This document shows, piece after piece, positions 39,101-47,947 of a DNA stretch of 64,000 nucleotides. The stretch covers positions 1,550,001-1,614,000 of the forward strand of contig NZ_JACRWD010000001.1 of the NCBI RefSeq assembly GCF_014306135.1, in the 5' to 3' direction. The DNA is from Paraclostridium hominis (GTDB lineage Bacteria; Bacillota; Clostridia; Peptostreptococcales; Peptostreptococcaceae). The notes beneath the pieces were generated by a model. It was given only the letters and a program-made list of their open reading frames with translations. It was not told where the DNA came from and ran no database searches. The position numbers were made by a program, and so were the translations under genes. The number at the start of each line of letters is the position of its first letter. Positions within the stretch are counted from its first letter, which is position 1.

Positions 39101-39439
39101 ATTATCATCTCCAAAATTATTATTTCTATTTTTATATTATCTCATAAATATGCAAAAAATTAAATCTAGTTAAAACAGTACATTAAAGTATATATTCTTT
39201 AAAAATATCATATTAATATTAAATTTTTATAAAAAAATATGTCGAAAATAGTTAATTAAAGTTAAGTTTTATAAATATATTAAAAAATAAATTTCAATTA
39301 AATTATTCATAATTAAAGGTTTTAAAGTTAATATGAAGAAATATACAAACAACCAATAAATGAATCTTTTTAAATAAGCTTTATAACATATCAAAAAGCA
39401 TCCCAGAGTTAAAATTTAAAATATATGGAGGCTAAATTA
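39101..39439. other. AT-rich divergent intergenic region, no gene seen
   Basis: Roughly 340 bp without an open frame that has a ribosome site, except ATGGAGGCTAAATTAATG at the right end, where the first ATG is part of the ribosome site of the next gene. Promoters of the sirtuin and exported-protein genes must lie here. Confidence 0.45.
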
Positions 39440-40390
39440 ATGAATTTAAAACTTATAAAAAAAACTACTTATAAAAAATTAATATGTACAACTATAGGTG
39501 TATTAACAATTGGAGCATTATCCCCTTTTATATATCCAAATGCTACATCCTATGCACTTACAACTGAAAGTATATCTTTAAATAATTATAAATTAAGTGA
39601 ATTTCAAAATACTTTTTTCGATTTAATTGAATTTATGGATAAAAATATATCTATAGAAAAACTAAGAAGTAAAATTAAAGATTTATCATTAGTAAAAACT
39701 GAAGAATTAGACTTTAATAATATGGTTGATATATATGAAAAAAATAATGAACAAATAAAAGTTTATTATAATAAACTAAATAAACAAAAATCTTATTATG
39801 CTCAAAATATTGAATACAAAATTAATATTAAAAATCCTAGTATAAACTCAATTACATTATCTAACTTAAATATTTCCTCTAATAAAAAAGCTGTTTCATT
39901 AGAAATTGCTACTGAATATATTAACGATTTAGATAAAATCTCTAAAATACTTAAATTAGACCAATCTAATGGTAATGCATATAAAATTTATCTAAATTTA
40001 CTTAAAGCAATTGAATCTAAAGATAACTTTACAATTAATGATCTAGTTGAATTTAATCCAGATTTTAAGAAATTAGAAAATCCATACGATAAAGATAGAG
40101 CTACATTTGAAATAAAAGTTAATGACTATGAATCTATTACTGTAGTATTTAATAAAGATGAAAAAATAAATAACATTTATCTAAGTGATAGCAAAAACAT
40201 AAAAACTGTTCATGACCTTATAACTACAAAAACTAAAGATGCAAAAGATATAGGTTGGGATATTCAAGATTATTATAAACAAGAGTACAATTTAACTTAT
40301 GGTAAAACAGGTCATATCATAAATACAGATAGTGAAAATCTTGAAGACATGAAGAAACTATTTATAGATTTTTTAAATGAATATAATTAA
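39440..40390 (+). CDS. Exported hypothetical protein
   Basis: A 316-residue protein with a basic N-terminus and signal peptide (LICTTIGVLTIGALSPFIYP, cleavage probably after TSYA). The mature part is helical and rich in lysine and asparagine, ending with QDYYKQEYNLTYGKTG and a short tail. The ATG at 39440 is chosen because GGAGG lies just upstream. No family is recognised. It is followed by a strong terminator. Confidence 0.65.
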   Translation: MNLKLIKKTTYKKLICTTIGVLTIGALSPFIYPNATSYALTTESISLNNYKLSEFQNTFFDLIEFMDKNISIEKLRSKIKDLSLVKTEELDFNNMVDIYEKNNEQIKVYYNKLNKQKSYYAQNIEYKINIKNPSINSITLSNLNISSNKKAVSLEIATEYINDLDKISKILKLDQSNGNAYKIYLNLLKAIESKDNFTINDLVEFNPDFKKLENPYDKDRATFEIKVNDYESITVVFNKDEKINNIYLSDSKNIKTVHDLITTKTKDAKDIGWDIQDYYKQEYNLTYGKTGHIINTDSENLEDMKKLFIDFLNEYN

Positions 40391-40419
40391 ATTTTTCTAA
40401 AAAAATCATTATTAATTAT

Positions 40420-40456
40420 AAAGAGGATATCGTATTTCGCGATATCCTCTTTTTTT
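40420..40456 (+). terminator. Terminator
   Basis: AAAGAGGATATCG (40420-40432) pairs with CGATATCCTCTTT (40440-40452), followed by T-run. Confidence 0.85.
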
Positions 40457-40481
40457 ATTCCAACTGGCGAAGGAGTTGTAA

Positions 40482-40562
40482 GTATGATTATAGCAACCTG
40501 ACGAAACGTTAAAGCCTATGCCCTATCAGGCTTTATAGTGAAGGAAGGTGCTGTAATCATAC
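40482..40562. repeat. Long hairpin element, copy D
   Basis: Arms GTATGATTATAGCAACC (40482-40498) and GGTGCTGTAATCATAC (40547-40562) pair with few mismatches around the conserved core TGACGAAACGTTAAAGCC ... GGCTTTATAGTGAAGGA. Flanks also agree with copy A: GGCGAAGGA on the left (40466) and CCCAAAGCCC on the right, against GGCGAAGGA and CCCGAAGCCC there. It sits directly downstream of the nitrogenase-like operon. Confidence 0.8.
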
Positions 40563-40576
40563 TACTACCCAAAGCC

Positions 40577-41038
40577 CTACTTATGACCCATTCCCATAAC
40601 TTGGTTTAGCTCAAATTCACCATCATTAACTAAAATATCAAAAGCTTGCCCAAAACCTTTAACAAGTCTTCCTCTTTTTATATCTAACTTAAAAACATCA
40701 AAATCTAAATTCTTTAAAACCATCATCATCGAAGATCCGTGAACGTTTTCGAACTCTTCAAAAATACTTTCAACATCTTCCTTTAAAATACTTGCTTCAC
40801 AATTAAAACTTACTCTTTGTCTTGCAAATATAGTTTTACATGCACTTTCATCTTCTATAGCCATAACTGAACAATTCTTATTATCAATTAAATTGTAATA
40901 ATGATTTGCTGCTTTACTTATATAAATATATATTTCTTTATCCTTCATTACAAAAGGAGCATAACTTATTTCTGGTTGATTATCTTTACTTAATGAACTT
41001 ATCATTAAACTCTTTTGTGTATTTAATAACTTTTGCAT
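40577..41038 (-). CDS. HugZ-like haem-binding protein, PNPOx-like fold
   Basis: A 153-residue split-barrel protein. The HugZ/HutZ pattern is visible in the second half: FKLDIKRGRLVKGFGQAFDI, followed by a C-terminal GMGHK whose histidine lies where HugZ carries its haem-ligand tail. HugZ-type proteins bind haem and in some bacteria degrade it with oxygen. In an anaerobe a haem chaperone or iron-release role is more plausible. It is the last gene of the operon, 10 nt after the component-1 gene. Confidence 0.8.
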   Translation of the reverse strand: MQKLLNTQKSLMISSLSKDNQPEISYAPFVMKDKEIYIYISKAANHYYNLIDNKNCSVMAIEDESACKTIFARQRVSFNCEASILKEDVESIFEEFENVHGSSMMMVLKNLDFDVFKLDIKRGRLVKGFGQAFDILVNDGEFELNQVMGMGHK

Positions 41039-41048
41039 ATTATCTCTC

Positions 41049-42260
41049 CTAAGCTTTTATATTTAAAATCTTTTCCATAATATATAAACATCCTCTAAAG
41101 CCAACAAAAGGAGTATATGGATATATATTTATCTTCTCTAAATTCGGATTACTAACTTGTAAATCTAACTTTGAATTATGATTCATATCTATACTAGGTC
41201 CATCACCTAAAAGCATTAATAATTCTTTATCTTTTAAATACTTCATTCTCTCTAACTCTGAAGTACTTATTAAAATTTCTTCATCTTCACAATTAGTTTT
41301 ATAAAGGATTTCTTTTCTATCAATATTAAATCCTAATTCACTTAACATATCACTAATTCCTATAACTGTGTCATAATCACCAAACACAGCACAGTCTTTA
41401 GTTTCTTCATAGAAATAAAACTTTCTTTTTATTCCAAACATATTTTTCTTAACAAAATTTATTTCTTCATTGTACTTTTCTTCATTTAATTCATATCCAT
41501 CCATTTGTTTAACAGCTTCTATAAATTTAATAGTATTTTTTAATCCATATATATTCTTATAAACATAAGGAATGTTATACTTTTCTTTCATATACTCAGC
41601 AGCTTTTAAAGCTTCTTTTCTAATTACTATATTTAATGATGCTTTTGATGCATTTTCAATTTCTTCTATACTTGTATTAGCTGTAAAAGTTGTATTTAAT
41701 TCTTTATCAAATAAACCTTTCATAATTCTTTCTATCTCTTTTGTATCAGATAAATAATTATACTTATCAATATTAGATCCTAATATATTATATTTATTTA
41801 TATCCTTAGAATTTTCCTTTACAATTTCACTAACTAACATCTCTAATGCATACTCTACCCCTACATTGTAATCATCTTTTAATCCACCTGTAGTTATTGG
41901 TATTAACTTTGCATTTGTTGAATTTTTCAAAGTTTCACATACACTTATTATATCAGCTCCAATAATTGATGATATTGATGATGCCATAACAAATATGTAT
42001 TTAGGTGAAATATTTTCATCAATTTCTACTATTGCTTTTTCAAGTCTTTCATATTTTCCAAAAGTAACATCACTTTGGTCCATATGAGTAGAATATATTT
42101 TTGCTTCATCTTCACCATTTAAACTTCCTATACCTTCTACTGCATAGTGAGTTGTTCCTGCTGGTCCAAACTCTATAACGCAAGCATCTTTTACAGAAGA
42201 TAATGTCCAAATTATCCCCATTCTATCATTTGCCACTGGGAAATACTTATACGCTTGCAT
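41049..42260 (-). CDS. Nitrogenase component-1-like subunit lacking cluster cysteines
   Basis: A 403-residue oxidoreductase/nitrogenase component 1 family protein. The cysteines that hold the P-cluster-type centre are replaced: the second position is T36 (GPAGTTHYA) and the third S95 (MASSISSIIGAD). The first falls at N11-D12, and an aspartate here could be a ligand, as in dark protochlorophyllide reductase BchB. It therefore looks like the non-canonical partner of a heterodimer. It overlaps its partner gene by 14 bp. Substrate is unknown. Confidence 0.85.
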   Translation of the reverse strand: MQAYKYFPVANDRMGIIWTLSSVKDACVIEFGPAGTTHYAVEGIGSLNGEDEAKIYSTHMDQSDVTFGKYERLEKAIVEIDENISPKYIFVMASSISSIIGADIISVCETLKNSTNAKLIPITTGGLKDDYNVGVEYALEMLVSEIVKENSKDINKYNILGSNIDKYNYLSDTKEIERIMKGLFDKELNTTFTANTSIEEIENASKASLNIVIRKEALKAAEYMKEKYNIPYVYKNIYGLKNTIKFIEAVKQMDGYELNEEKYNEEINFVKKNMFGIKRKFYFYEETKDCAVFGDYDTVIGISDMLSELGFNIDRKEILYKTNCEDEEILISTSELERMKYLKDKELLMLLGDGPSIDMNHNSKLDLQVSNPNLEKINIYPYTPFVGFRGCLYIMEKILNIKA

Positions 42261-43536
42261 GCATCATCCCTCCCCTATTGTTGTTTTTCATTTCAAATAA
42301 TTTTATTAAATCTTTCATCATACCTATTGGTAACTCATATCCAATTTTTTGTGCATGTGAATCAAGAGTTATTTGCATAAGACCTTTTTCTTTAAGTAAC
42401 ATAGGATTTTCATGACCTATATATAAATCAGCTCCTATAGTGTCATATAAATGTCTAAGTGGAGCAATATTTGCTATTCTACTTATATATGGATTGTATC
42501 CTTTTTTAATTAAGTTTTCTTTAAAGACTTTATCTTGTTCATATAATTCTCTAACTTGAACAAATAAAGGAATTGCTCCTAAATCACTTAAAAAGTCCAC
42601 TGTTTCAAAAGACATCATTGGAGTATTTCCATATATTAATTTTTTATCTTTTAAAATTTCACTTAAACTTAAGAAAAGTTCATCATACATTTTTCTTTCT
42701 TCATTTAATTTTTCATTTAAATTTATATCTAATATTTCACCTAATTTTTCATAGTTTTTAAATATTATTTCTTTGTTCATGTGCTTATCAAAGTATATAT
42801 AATCTATATCAAACTTCTTTTTCATATACTCAGCTAAATCTAGTGCTATCATATCAGTTACTATATTTAACTTTGCACTTGAAGCATTTTTAATATCTTC
42901 TATATCACACTTAGATGGTATAACAGTATTTATTTTTATGTTGTTATCTTTAAGTATTTTTACAAGTTCAGTTTTTTCAACTTCTGCTTGTCTATGACCT
43001 AATATATTTACACCTTCTTGAGTTTCTGATTTACTCATAGCACTACCTAAAGATTTTAAAGCTCTAGTCATTCCTGGTATATGAGAATTACATTTAAAAT
43101 GCTCTGTATTTACTACAAATATTGGTATATCAACTTCTTCACTTAAGCTGTATTCAATTGATGAATAATCTTCTCCTATAAGTTCTGGAACACAAGTTGT
43201 AACTATCATTATCGCATCTGGATTTTCTATTTCTATAATTTGTTTTATAGCTTTTTCAACTTTTTTTTGAGCTCCAAACACTACATCTTTTTCTTTAAGT
43301 GCTATTGAATATACACTATCATTCCCCTTTTGCCTATGATATGCAAAGTTTTTAGTATAATATGTGCATTCGCTAGTTCCAACAACTACTAATGGCATAT
43401 TTTTTATATAACTTGCTGTAAGCGCTACCCCAAATAATGGACAGTGTGTCCCTGGAAATATTGCATGTGATAAAGATTTTATATCTTTATCATCATTTAT
43501 TTCATCTAATTTATTTAAAACGTCTAAACTATACAT
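42247..43536 (-). CDS. Nitrogenase component-1-like subunit with three cluster cysteines
   Basis: A 429-residue protein of the NifD/K/E/N - BchN/B superfamily. C32 (FPGTHCPLFG), C57 (GTSECTYY) and C115 (VTTCVPELIGEDY) match the three conserved cluster ligands. The partner encoded next lacks them, so the pair probably holds a single [4Fe-4S] centre, as in CfbD or DPOR-type enzymes rather than a P-cluster. There are no NifB, NifE/N or molybdate genes nearby. It is expected to reduce an organic substrate with electrons from the NifH-like protein. Confidence 0.88.
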   Translation of the reverse strand: MYSLDVLNKLDEINDDKDIKSLSHAIFPGTHCPLFGVALTASYIKNMPLVVVGTSECTYYTKNFAYHRQKGNDSVYSIALKEKDVVFGAQKKVEKAIKQIIEIENPDAIMIVTTCVPELIGEDYSSIEYSLSEEVDIPIFVVNTEHFKCNSHIPGMTRALKSLGSAMSKSETQEGVNILGHRQAEVEKTELVKILKDNNIKINTVIPSKCDIEDIKNASSAKLNIVTDMIALDLAEYMKKKFDIDYIYFDKHMNKEIIFKNYEKLGEILDINLNEKLNEERKMYDELFLSLSEILKDKKLIYGNTPMMSFETVDFLSDLGAIPLFVQVRELYEQDKVFKENLIKKGYNPYISRIANIAPLRHLYDTIGADLYIGHENPMLLKEKGLMQITLDSHAQKIGYELPIGMMKDLIKLFEMKNNNRGGMMHASV

Positions 43537-43550
43537 ATTTATTCCTTTCC

Positions 43551-44336
43551 CTAAGCTATTTTTATTGTTTGAATAGGATGTATTCTTGGCTTATTAGAAA
43601 TTGGATCATTATCTATATCACAATCTATGTTATATACCTTTTTAATAGTTTCTTTATTTATTATCTCTTTTGGGCACCCATCAGAAACAATCTCCCCACT
43701 TTTCATAATAACTAGCCTATCACTATACTTGCTTGCTTGGTTTAGTTCATGAAGCACCATAACTATTGTTATATTAAGCTTTTCATTTATTTCTCTTACT
43801 AATTCCATAAGTTCTAATTGATAAGATATATCCAAATAAGTAGTTGGCTCATCTAATAAAAGAACATCTGGTTTTTGGCAAAGAGCTTGAGCAATATATG
43901 CCCTTTGTCTTTCTCCTCCTGATAATGAACTTATAGGAGTGTTTTTATATCTTGTTAATCCTGTATTTTCTATTGCCCAATTAACTAATTCTTCATCTGA
44001 TTTACTTTTACTTTCATACCATTTTTTATGAGGTATTCTTCCAAAGTAAACTAATTCTTCAACAGTTAAATCTCCAGGTGCATCATTATGCTGAGATAAT
44101 AAACACACCTTCTGAGATATAGTTTTACTTTTTAAACTTTTTATATTTTCATTTTGTATATATATATCACCACTTATTGGTTTTATCATCCTAGATAAAC
44201 TTTTAAGTAGTGTAGATTTTCCACATCCATTAGGTCCTATTATAGACACTACTTCACCTTTTTTAATGCTTAAACTTAAGTTATCAATTATTACTCTTTC
44301 TTCATATCCAACTTTTAAATTTTCACAGCTAATCAT
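43551..44336 (-). CDS. ABC transporter ATPase, FecE/HmuV-like
   Basis: A 261-residue ATPase: Walker A GPNGCGKSTLLKSL, Q-loop in VCLLSQHND, signature LSGGERQRAYIAQAL, Walker B DVLLLDEPTTYLD and the H-loop VLHELNQ. This is the iron-chelate/haem/B12 class. It overlaps the permease gene by 1 nt (TAATG). Together with the IsdE-like lipoprotein it should drive haem import. Confidence 0.92.
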   Translation of the reverse strand: MISCENLKVGYEERVIIDNLSLSIKKGEVVSIIGPNGCGKSTLLKSLSRMIKPISGDIYIQNENIKSLKSKTISQKVCLLSQHNDAPGDLTVEELVYFGRIPHKKWYESKSKSDEELVNWAIENTGLTRYKNTPISSLSGGERQRAYIAQALCQKPDVLLLDEPTTYLDISYQLELMELVREINEKLNITIVMVLHELNQASKYSDRLVIMKSGEIVSDGCPKEIINKETIKKVYNIDCDIDNDPISNKPRIHPIQTIKIA

Positions 44337-45319
44337 TAAAAGTTACCTCTCTTTCTTAATAAATATAAAAAGAATGGTCCTCCAACTATAGACATTATTA
44401 CACCAACTGGTATTTCTACTGCTCCTCCTATAGTTCTTCCTAGAGTATCTGCAACTAAAAGCACCATACTTCCTAAAATAATACTAAAAGGTATAGTAAA
44501 TTTATGGTCACTTCCCATTATCATTCTTGATATGTGTGGTACTATAAGCCCTACAAAGCTTATCACTCCAACTACTGCTGTTGAAGTTGCTGCTAAAAAT
44601 ACTGCAACTACCGATATTAATAATCTAGTTAAGTTAACATTAAATCCTAGGTTTGTAGCTGCATCATCACCTAGTTGTAATACATTTGCACTTCTTATAA
44701 GAAGTAGTGATACTATAAGTCCTACTATTGAATATATAAATAACATTTCAACATCTGCCCAAGTTTTAGTAGCCAAACTACCATTTAACCAAAGCATAGC
44801 ACTTTGGATTCTGTCACTATACATAGTTGATAAATATGAAATTACCCCTCCTAATATAGTGTTTATAGCTACCCCTGCTAAAACTATCCTACCTGGTTTT
44901 AATCCATTTTTATAAGCCATTAAAAATACCAACATACAAGCTATAGCTCCTCCTATGAAAGCTGCTATTGGCAATATGTTTGTAAATTGTGGTGCAACTA
45001 GTAATATAATAATTGCTGCAACACTAGCTCCAGTGGAAACCCCAGTTATCCCAGGGTCTGCCAATGGATTTTTCATAACTGACTGAAGTAAAACTCCACT
45101 TACAGCTAAATTAGCTCCAACTAATACAGCCAGTATGTTTCTTGGTAATCTCATTTTATAAACTATGGTAGTTACCATTTTATTATCATCATTAATAAGT
45201 GCACTAATAATCTCACCAAAACTTAAGTTAACACTACCAACAGTAGTTAGTAAAACTAAAAGGATAAGTAGCAATATTAATGATATTCCTATTGTTAAAT
45301 ACTTTTTATTAAGTTTCAT
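44336..45319 (-). CDS. FecCD-family permease, probable haem import
   Basis: A 327-residue permease with about ten membrane helices. Signatures: RLPRNILAVLVGANLAVSGV, LLQSVMKNPLADPGITGVST, ISFVGLIVPHISRMIMGSDH. It forms the channel of a type II ABC importer for siderophore, haem or corrinoid. The gene follows the binding-protein gene by 2 nt and has a weak ribosome site, suggesting coupled translation. Confidence 0.92.
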   Translation of the reverse strand: MKLNKKYLTIGISLILLLILLVLLTTVGSVNLSFGEIISALINDDNKMVTTIVYKMRLPRNILAVLVGANLAVSGVLLQSVMKNPLADPGITGVSTGASVAAIIILLVAPQFTNILPIAAFIGGAIACMLVFLMAYKNGLKPGRIVLAGVAINTILGGVISYLSTMYSDRIQSAMLWLNGSLATKTWADVEMLFIYSIVGLIVSLLLIRSANVLQLGDDAATNLGFNVNLTRLLISVVAVFLAATSTAVVGVISFVGLIVPHISRMIMGSDHKFTIPFSIILGSMVLLVADTLGRTIGGAVEIPVGVIMSIVGGPFFLYLLRKRGNF

Positions 45320-45321
45320 AA

Positions 45322-46212
45322 TTATTTACCGTAGAATGTTTCTCCAAGAGTTTTTATAGCTTCTTTAACTTGTAAGTTAGCAGATACATTAAATATACTT
45401 GGATCTAAATCTATTACTTTGTTGTTTTTAACAGCATCTAATTCTTTATATGCTGGATTTTTATCAAAAGCTGTATCAAAAGCTTTCTTAGTTTGCTCTA
45501 TTTCTCCATGTGCAAATCTTAATATGTAATCAGGATTTTGTTCTAATATTTGCTCTAAACTAAATTGTATATATGGAGATTTCACATTTGTATCTAAATT
45601 ACTAGTTATATTTTTAGCCCCAACAGTCTTAGCTAAATCCCCTAAGTAAGATGTTTCAGTAGCTAACATGAAGTTTTCTCCTCCACCAAATATTATCGCT
45701 ACTGTAGGAGCTTCTCCATTTTTATTTTTAACTGCTTCTTTTTCTACCTCTTTTAATTCATTTACAAGTTTTGTAGCTTCTTCTGTTTGATTAATCTCAG
45801 CTCCTAATTTTTTTATACTATTTACAAAGTTTGTATATGTACTTGTATCAAAGAAGAACGTATTTAAATCATACTTTTTCATACTTTCTTCAACTTTTTC
45901 CTTAAACATATTATCCATAACGAACACATCTGGCTCTAATGATGCTACTATTTCTAAATCTGGACTCATTGCTTGCCCAACCTTTGGCAAATCTTTAAGC
46001 TTTTCAGGTAAATCCATTTTAGTTGTAGGAACACCTAAAACATTTGCATCTAATTTATCTAAAACTTGAGTTGCTGATACTGTTGCCGAAACAACACTAA
46101 CTTTTTTATTATCTTTACTACTTTCTTTATCTTGACCTGTACTTGATGCTTGGCATCCTGTTAAAAATAATGCTGATACCATAAAAACTGATGCTAACTT
46201 TCTAAATTTCAT
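45322..46212 (-). CDS. IsdE-like haem-binding lipoprotein
   Basis: A 296-residue substrate-binding lipoprotein; lipobox ALFLTGC with C20. It aligns with the haem receptor IsdE rather than with siderophore or B12 binders: DLPKVGQAMSPDLEIVASLE carries M82, and DYILRFAHGEIEQ carries H235, at the positions of the IsdE methionine and histidine haem ligands. The tail NNKVIDLDPSIFNVSANL is also IsdE-like. This is my main reason to propose haem as the cargo. The start ATG follows ACGGAGGGGAAATATT. Confidence 0.8.
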   Translation of the reverse strand: MKFRKLASVFMVSALFLTGCQASSTGQDKESSKDNKKVSVVSATVSATQVLDKLDANVLGVPTTKMDLPEKLKDLPKVGQAMSPDLEIVASLEPDVFVMDNMFKEKVEESMKKYDLNTFFFDTSTYTNFVNSIKKLGAEINQTEEATKLVNELKEVEKEAVKNKNGEAPTVAIIFGGGENFMLATETSYLGDLAKTVGAKNITSNLDTNVKSPYIQFSLEQILEQNPDYILRFAHGEIEQTKKAFDTAFDKNPAYKELDAVKNNKVIDLDPSIFNVSANLQVKEAIKTLGETFYGK

Positions 46213-46268
46213 AATATTTCCCCTCCGTAATTACTTTGTTTTATTTTATTTGTTTTATTTATTTGTTT

Positions 46269-47012
46269 TTAACCTACTATCTTTTTAGCTAATTCTAAGT
46301 AAACATTTGCCATTTCGCAATTTTTATCTTTTTCTATAACTGTCTTTCCATCATTTTCTGATATTTGAACCATTTTTTCTCTTGGTACATAATGAAATAC
46401 TTCACTATCTATTTCATTTGCTAAATTCTCAACTAAATCTATTTCATTTTCAACGTTTTTAGCATTTAATATAAGACCTTTTAAAGATGCATATCCTCTA
46501 TTTTTAAATTGATTTACAGCAGTTGAAATGTTGCTTGCTGCATACATAGACATCATTTCTCCAGATGTTACTATATATACTTCTTTAGCATATCCATTTC
46601 TTATTGGCATTGAAAATCCTCCACATACAACATCTCCAAGTACATCATATATAACTATGTCTGGCTTATAATTTTCAAATGCATTTAATTCTTCTAGCTT
46701 TTCAAAAGCTGCTATTATTCCTCTACCTGCACACCCAACTCCTGGTGTTGGTCCTCCTGCCTCCACACAAAGCACTCCATTATATCCTTCAAATACTATA
46801 TCTTCTAACTTAACTTCATCACCTTTTTTATCCATTACATCTAGTACTGTAGGTATAAATTCACCTTTCATTAAGTTTTTAGTAGAATCTGCTTTAGGAT
46901 CACATCCTATTTGCATTACCTTATATCCTAAATTCGATAAAGCTGCGGATAAATTTGATGTAGTAGTTGATTTTCCTATACCACCTTTTCCGTATATAGC
47001 TATTTTTCTCAT
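46269..47012 (-). CDS. NifH/BchL-like nitrogenase-type iron protein
   Basis: A 247-residue NifH-fold ATPase. Walker A GKGGIGKST (8-16), C94 in GVGCAGRG and C130 in GDVVCGG. The two cysteines hold a [4Fe-4S] cluster between two subunits in NifH and BchL. It should deliver electrons, with ATP hydrolysis, to the component-1-like pair encoded downstream. The ATG at 47012 follows GAGGGGAAAGTCA. It is the first gene of the operon, with a Fur-type box upstream. Confidence 0.9.
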   Translation of the reverse strand: MRKIAIYGKGGIGKSTTTSNLSAALSNLGYKVMQIGCDPKADSTKNLMKGEFIPTVLDVMDKKGDEVKLEDIVFEGYNGVLCVEAGGPTPGVGCAGRGIIAAFEKLEELNAFENYKPDIVIYDVLGDVVCGGFSMPIRNGYAKEVYIVTSGEMMSMYAASNISTAVNQFKNRGYASLKGLILNAKNVENEIDLVENLANEIDSEVFHYVPREKMVQISENDGKTVIEKDKNCEMANVYLELAKKIVG

Positions 47013-47060
47013 TGACTTTCCCCTCAATTTCTTTCATAATATTATTATGTTTATTTTATT

Positions 47061-47075
47061 TGATATTAATTATCA
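47061..47075. promoter_or_regulatory. Fur box in divergent promoter region
   Basis: TGATATTAATTATCA fits the 7-1-7 Fur consensus TGATAATNATTATCA with one mismatch. It lies 49 bp upstream of the NifH-like start and 94 bp from the AraC start, so iron-dependent repression of one or both is expected. Confidence 0.75.
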
Positions 47076-47168
47076 TTTACAATTACATTTTATAATCTAT
47101 TGAAATTTATTTCTTTAACTATATTATTGAATTTTATAAATATATTCGTATTAAAAGGAGATTGATTA

Positions 47169-47870
47169 ATGAAGTGTTTTGAAAATATATTATGTGATTT
47201 TTATGCTTGTGTAGAAATACCTATACAGCTTTTAGATAACAATTTGAAAGTAATAAACAGTAAGGGGTACTCTGATAATCTTTATAAACTATGTAAAAAC
47301 TTAGGTGTATTAAATGATATAAGTCCAAATTTAATATCTAATATTAACCTTAAGTATATAAATAATATTCATTTTATAATAATGCCTATATTAAATAATC
47401 CTAAGAAAAATGGATATTTTTTAATAGGTCCATTTAAAACTGAAAATGATTTTAAAGAATTTGATATTCCATATAAACCCCACTCATGCGTAGAATATAT
47501 AACTTCAATGCTAGAGAATATGATAAAAGATAAGCTTTCTAAAAAAGCAAAATTTAGCACATATATAAAAGATGCAATAGACTTTATACATAGAAACTAT
47601 TATACAGATATAAAATTAGATACAGTTTGTGAGTATCTAAACTTGAATAAAAGTTATTTTTGCCATGTATTTAAAAAAGAAACTGGTTATACATTTTCTG
47701 ATTTTTTAAATAGAATTAGGGTTGAAAAAAGTAAGGAATATTTACTTGAAAATAATGATTCTATTTTAGATGTTGCATTATCAGTAGGTTATAATAATCA
47801 TACTTATTATTCTTCTATATTTAAAAAGTATAATGGTATGACTCCTAAGGAATACAGGCATGCTATATAA
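47169..47870 (+). CDS. AraC family regulator of the nitrogenase-like haem cluster
   Basis: A 233-residue protein. The C-terminal 100 residues are an AraC HTH pair (DTVCEYLNLNKSYFCHVFKK, then FLNRIRVEKSKEYLL and ILDVALSVGYNNHTYYSSIF). The N-terminal 120 residues form a sensor domain I do not recognise; three cysteines (3, 9, 13) at its start could bind metal or a cofactor. Divergent from the operon with a Fur box between, it is likely a substrate-responsive activator. The start ATG follows AAAAGGAGATTGATTA. Confidence 0.85.
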   Translation: MKCFENILCDFYACVEIPIQLLDNNLKVINSKGYSDNLYKLCKNLGVLNDISPNLISNINLKYINNIHFIIMPILNNPKKNGYFLIGPFKTENDFKEFDIPYKPHSCVEYITSMLENMIKDKLSKKAKFSTYIKDAIDFIHRNYYTDIKLDTVCEYLNLNKSYFCHVFKKETGYTFSDFLNRIRVEKSKEYLLENNDSILDVALSVGYNNHTYYSSIFKKYNGMTPKEYRHAI

Positions 47871-47916
47871 AAGATAAGATTTATTTTTAAATAAAATTTT
47901 TATTTTAAAATAAATT

Positions 47917-47947
47917 AAAGGCACAGTAATATTAATGTGCCTTTTTC
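47917..47947. terminator. Bidirectional terminator
   Basis: AAAGGCACA pairs with TGTGCCTTTTT between convergent araC and acetyltransferase genes. Confidence 0.8.

Noticed and set aside
41049..47012. A nitrogen-fixation locus
   Set aside because: One component-1 subunit lacks the cluster cysteines, and there are no nifB, nifE/N or molybdenum genes; haem transport genes are interleaved instead.
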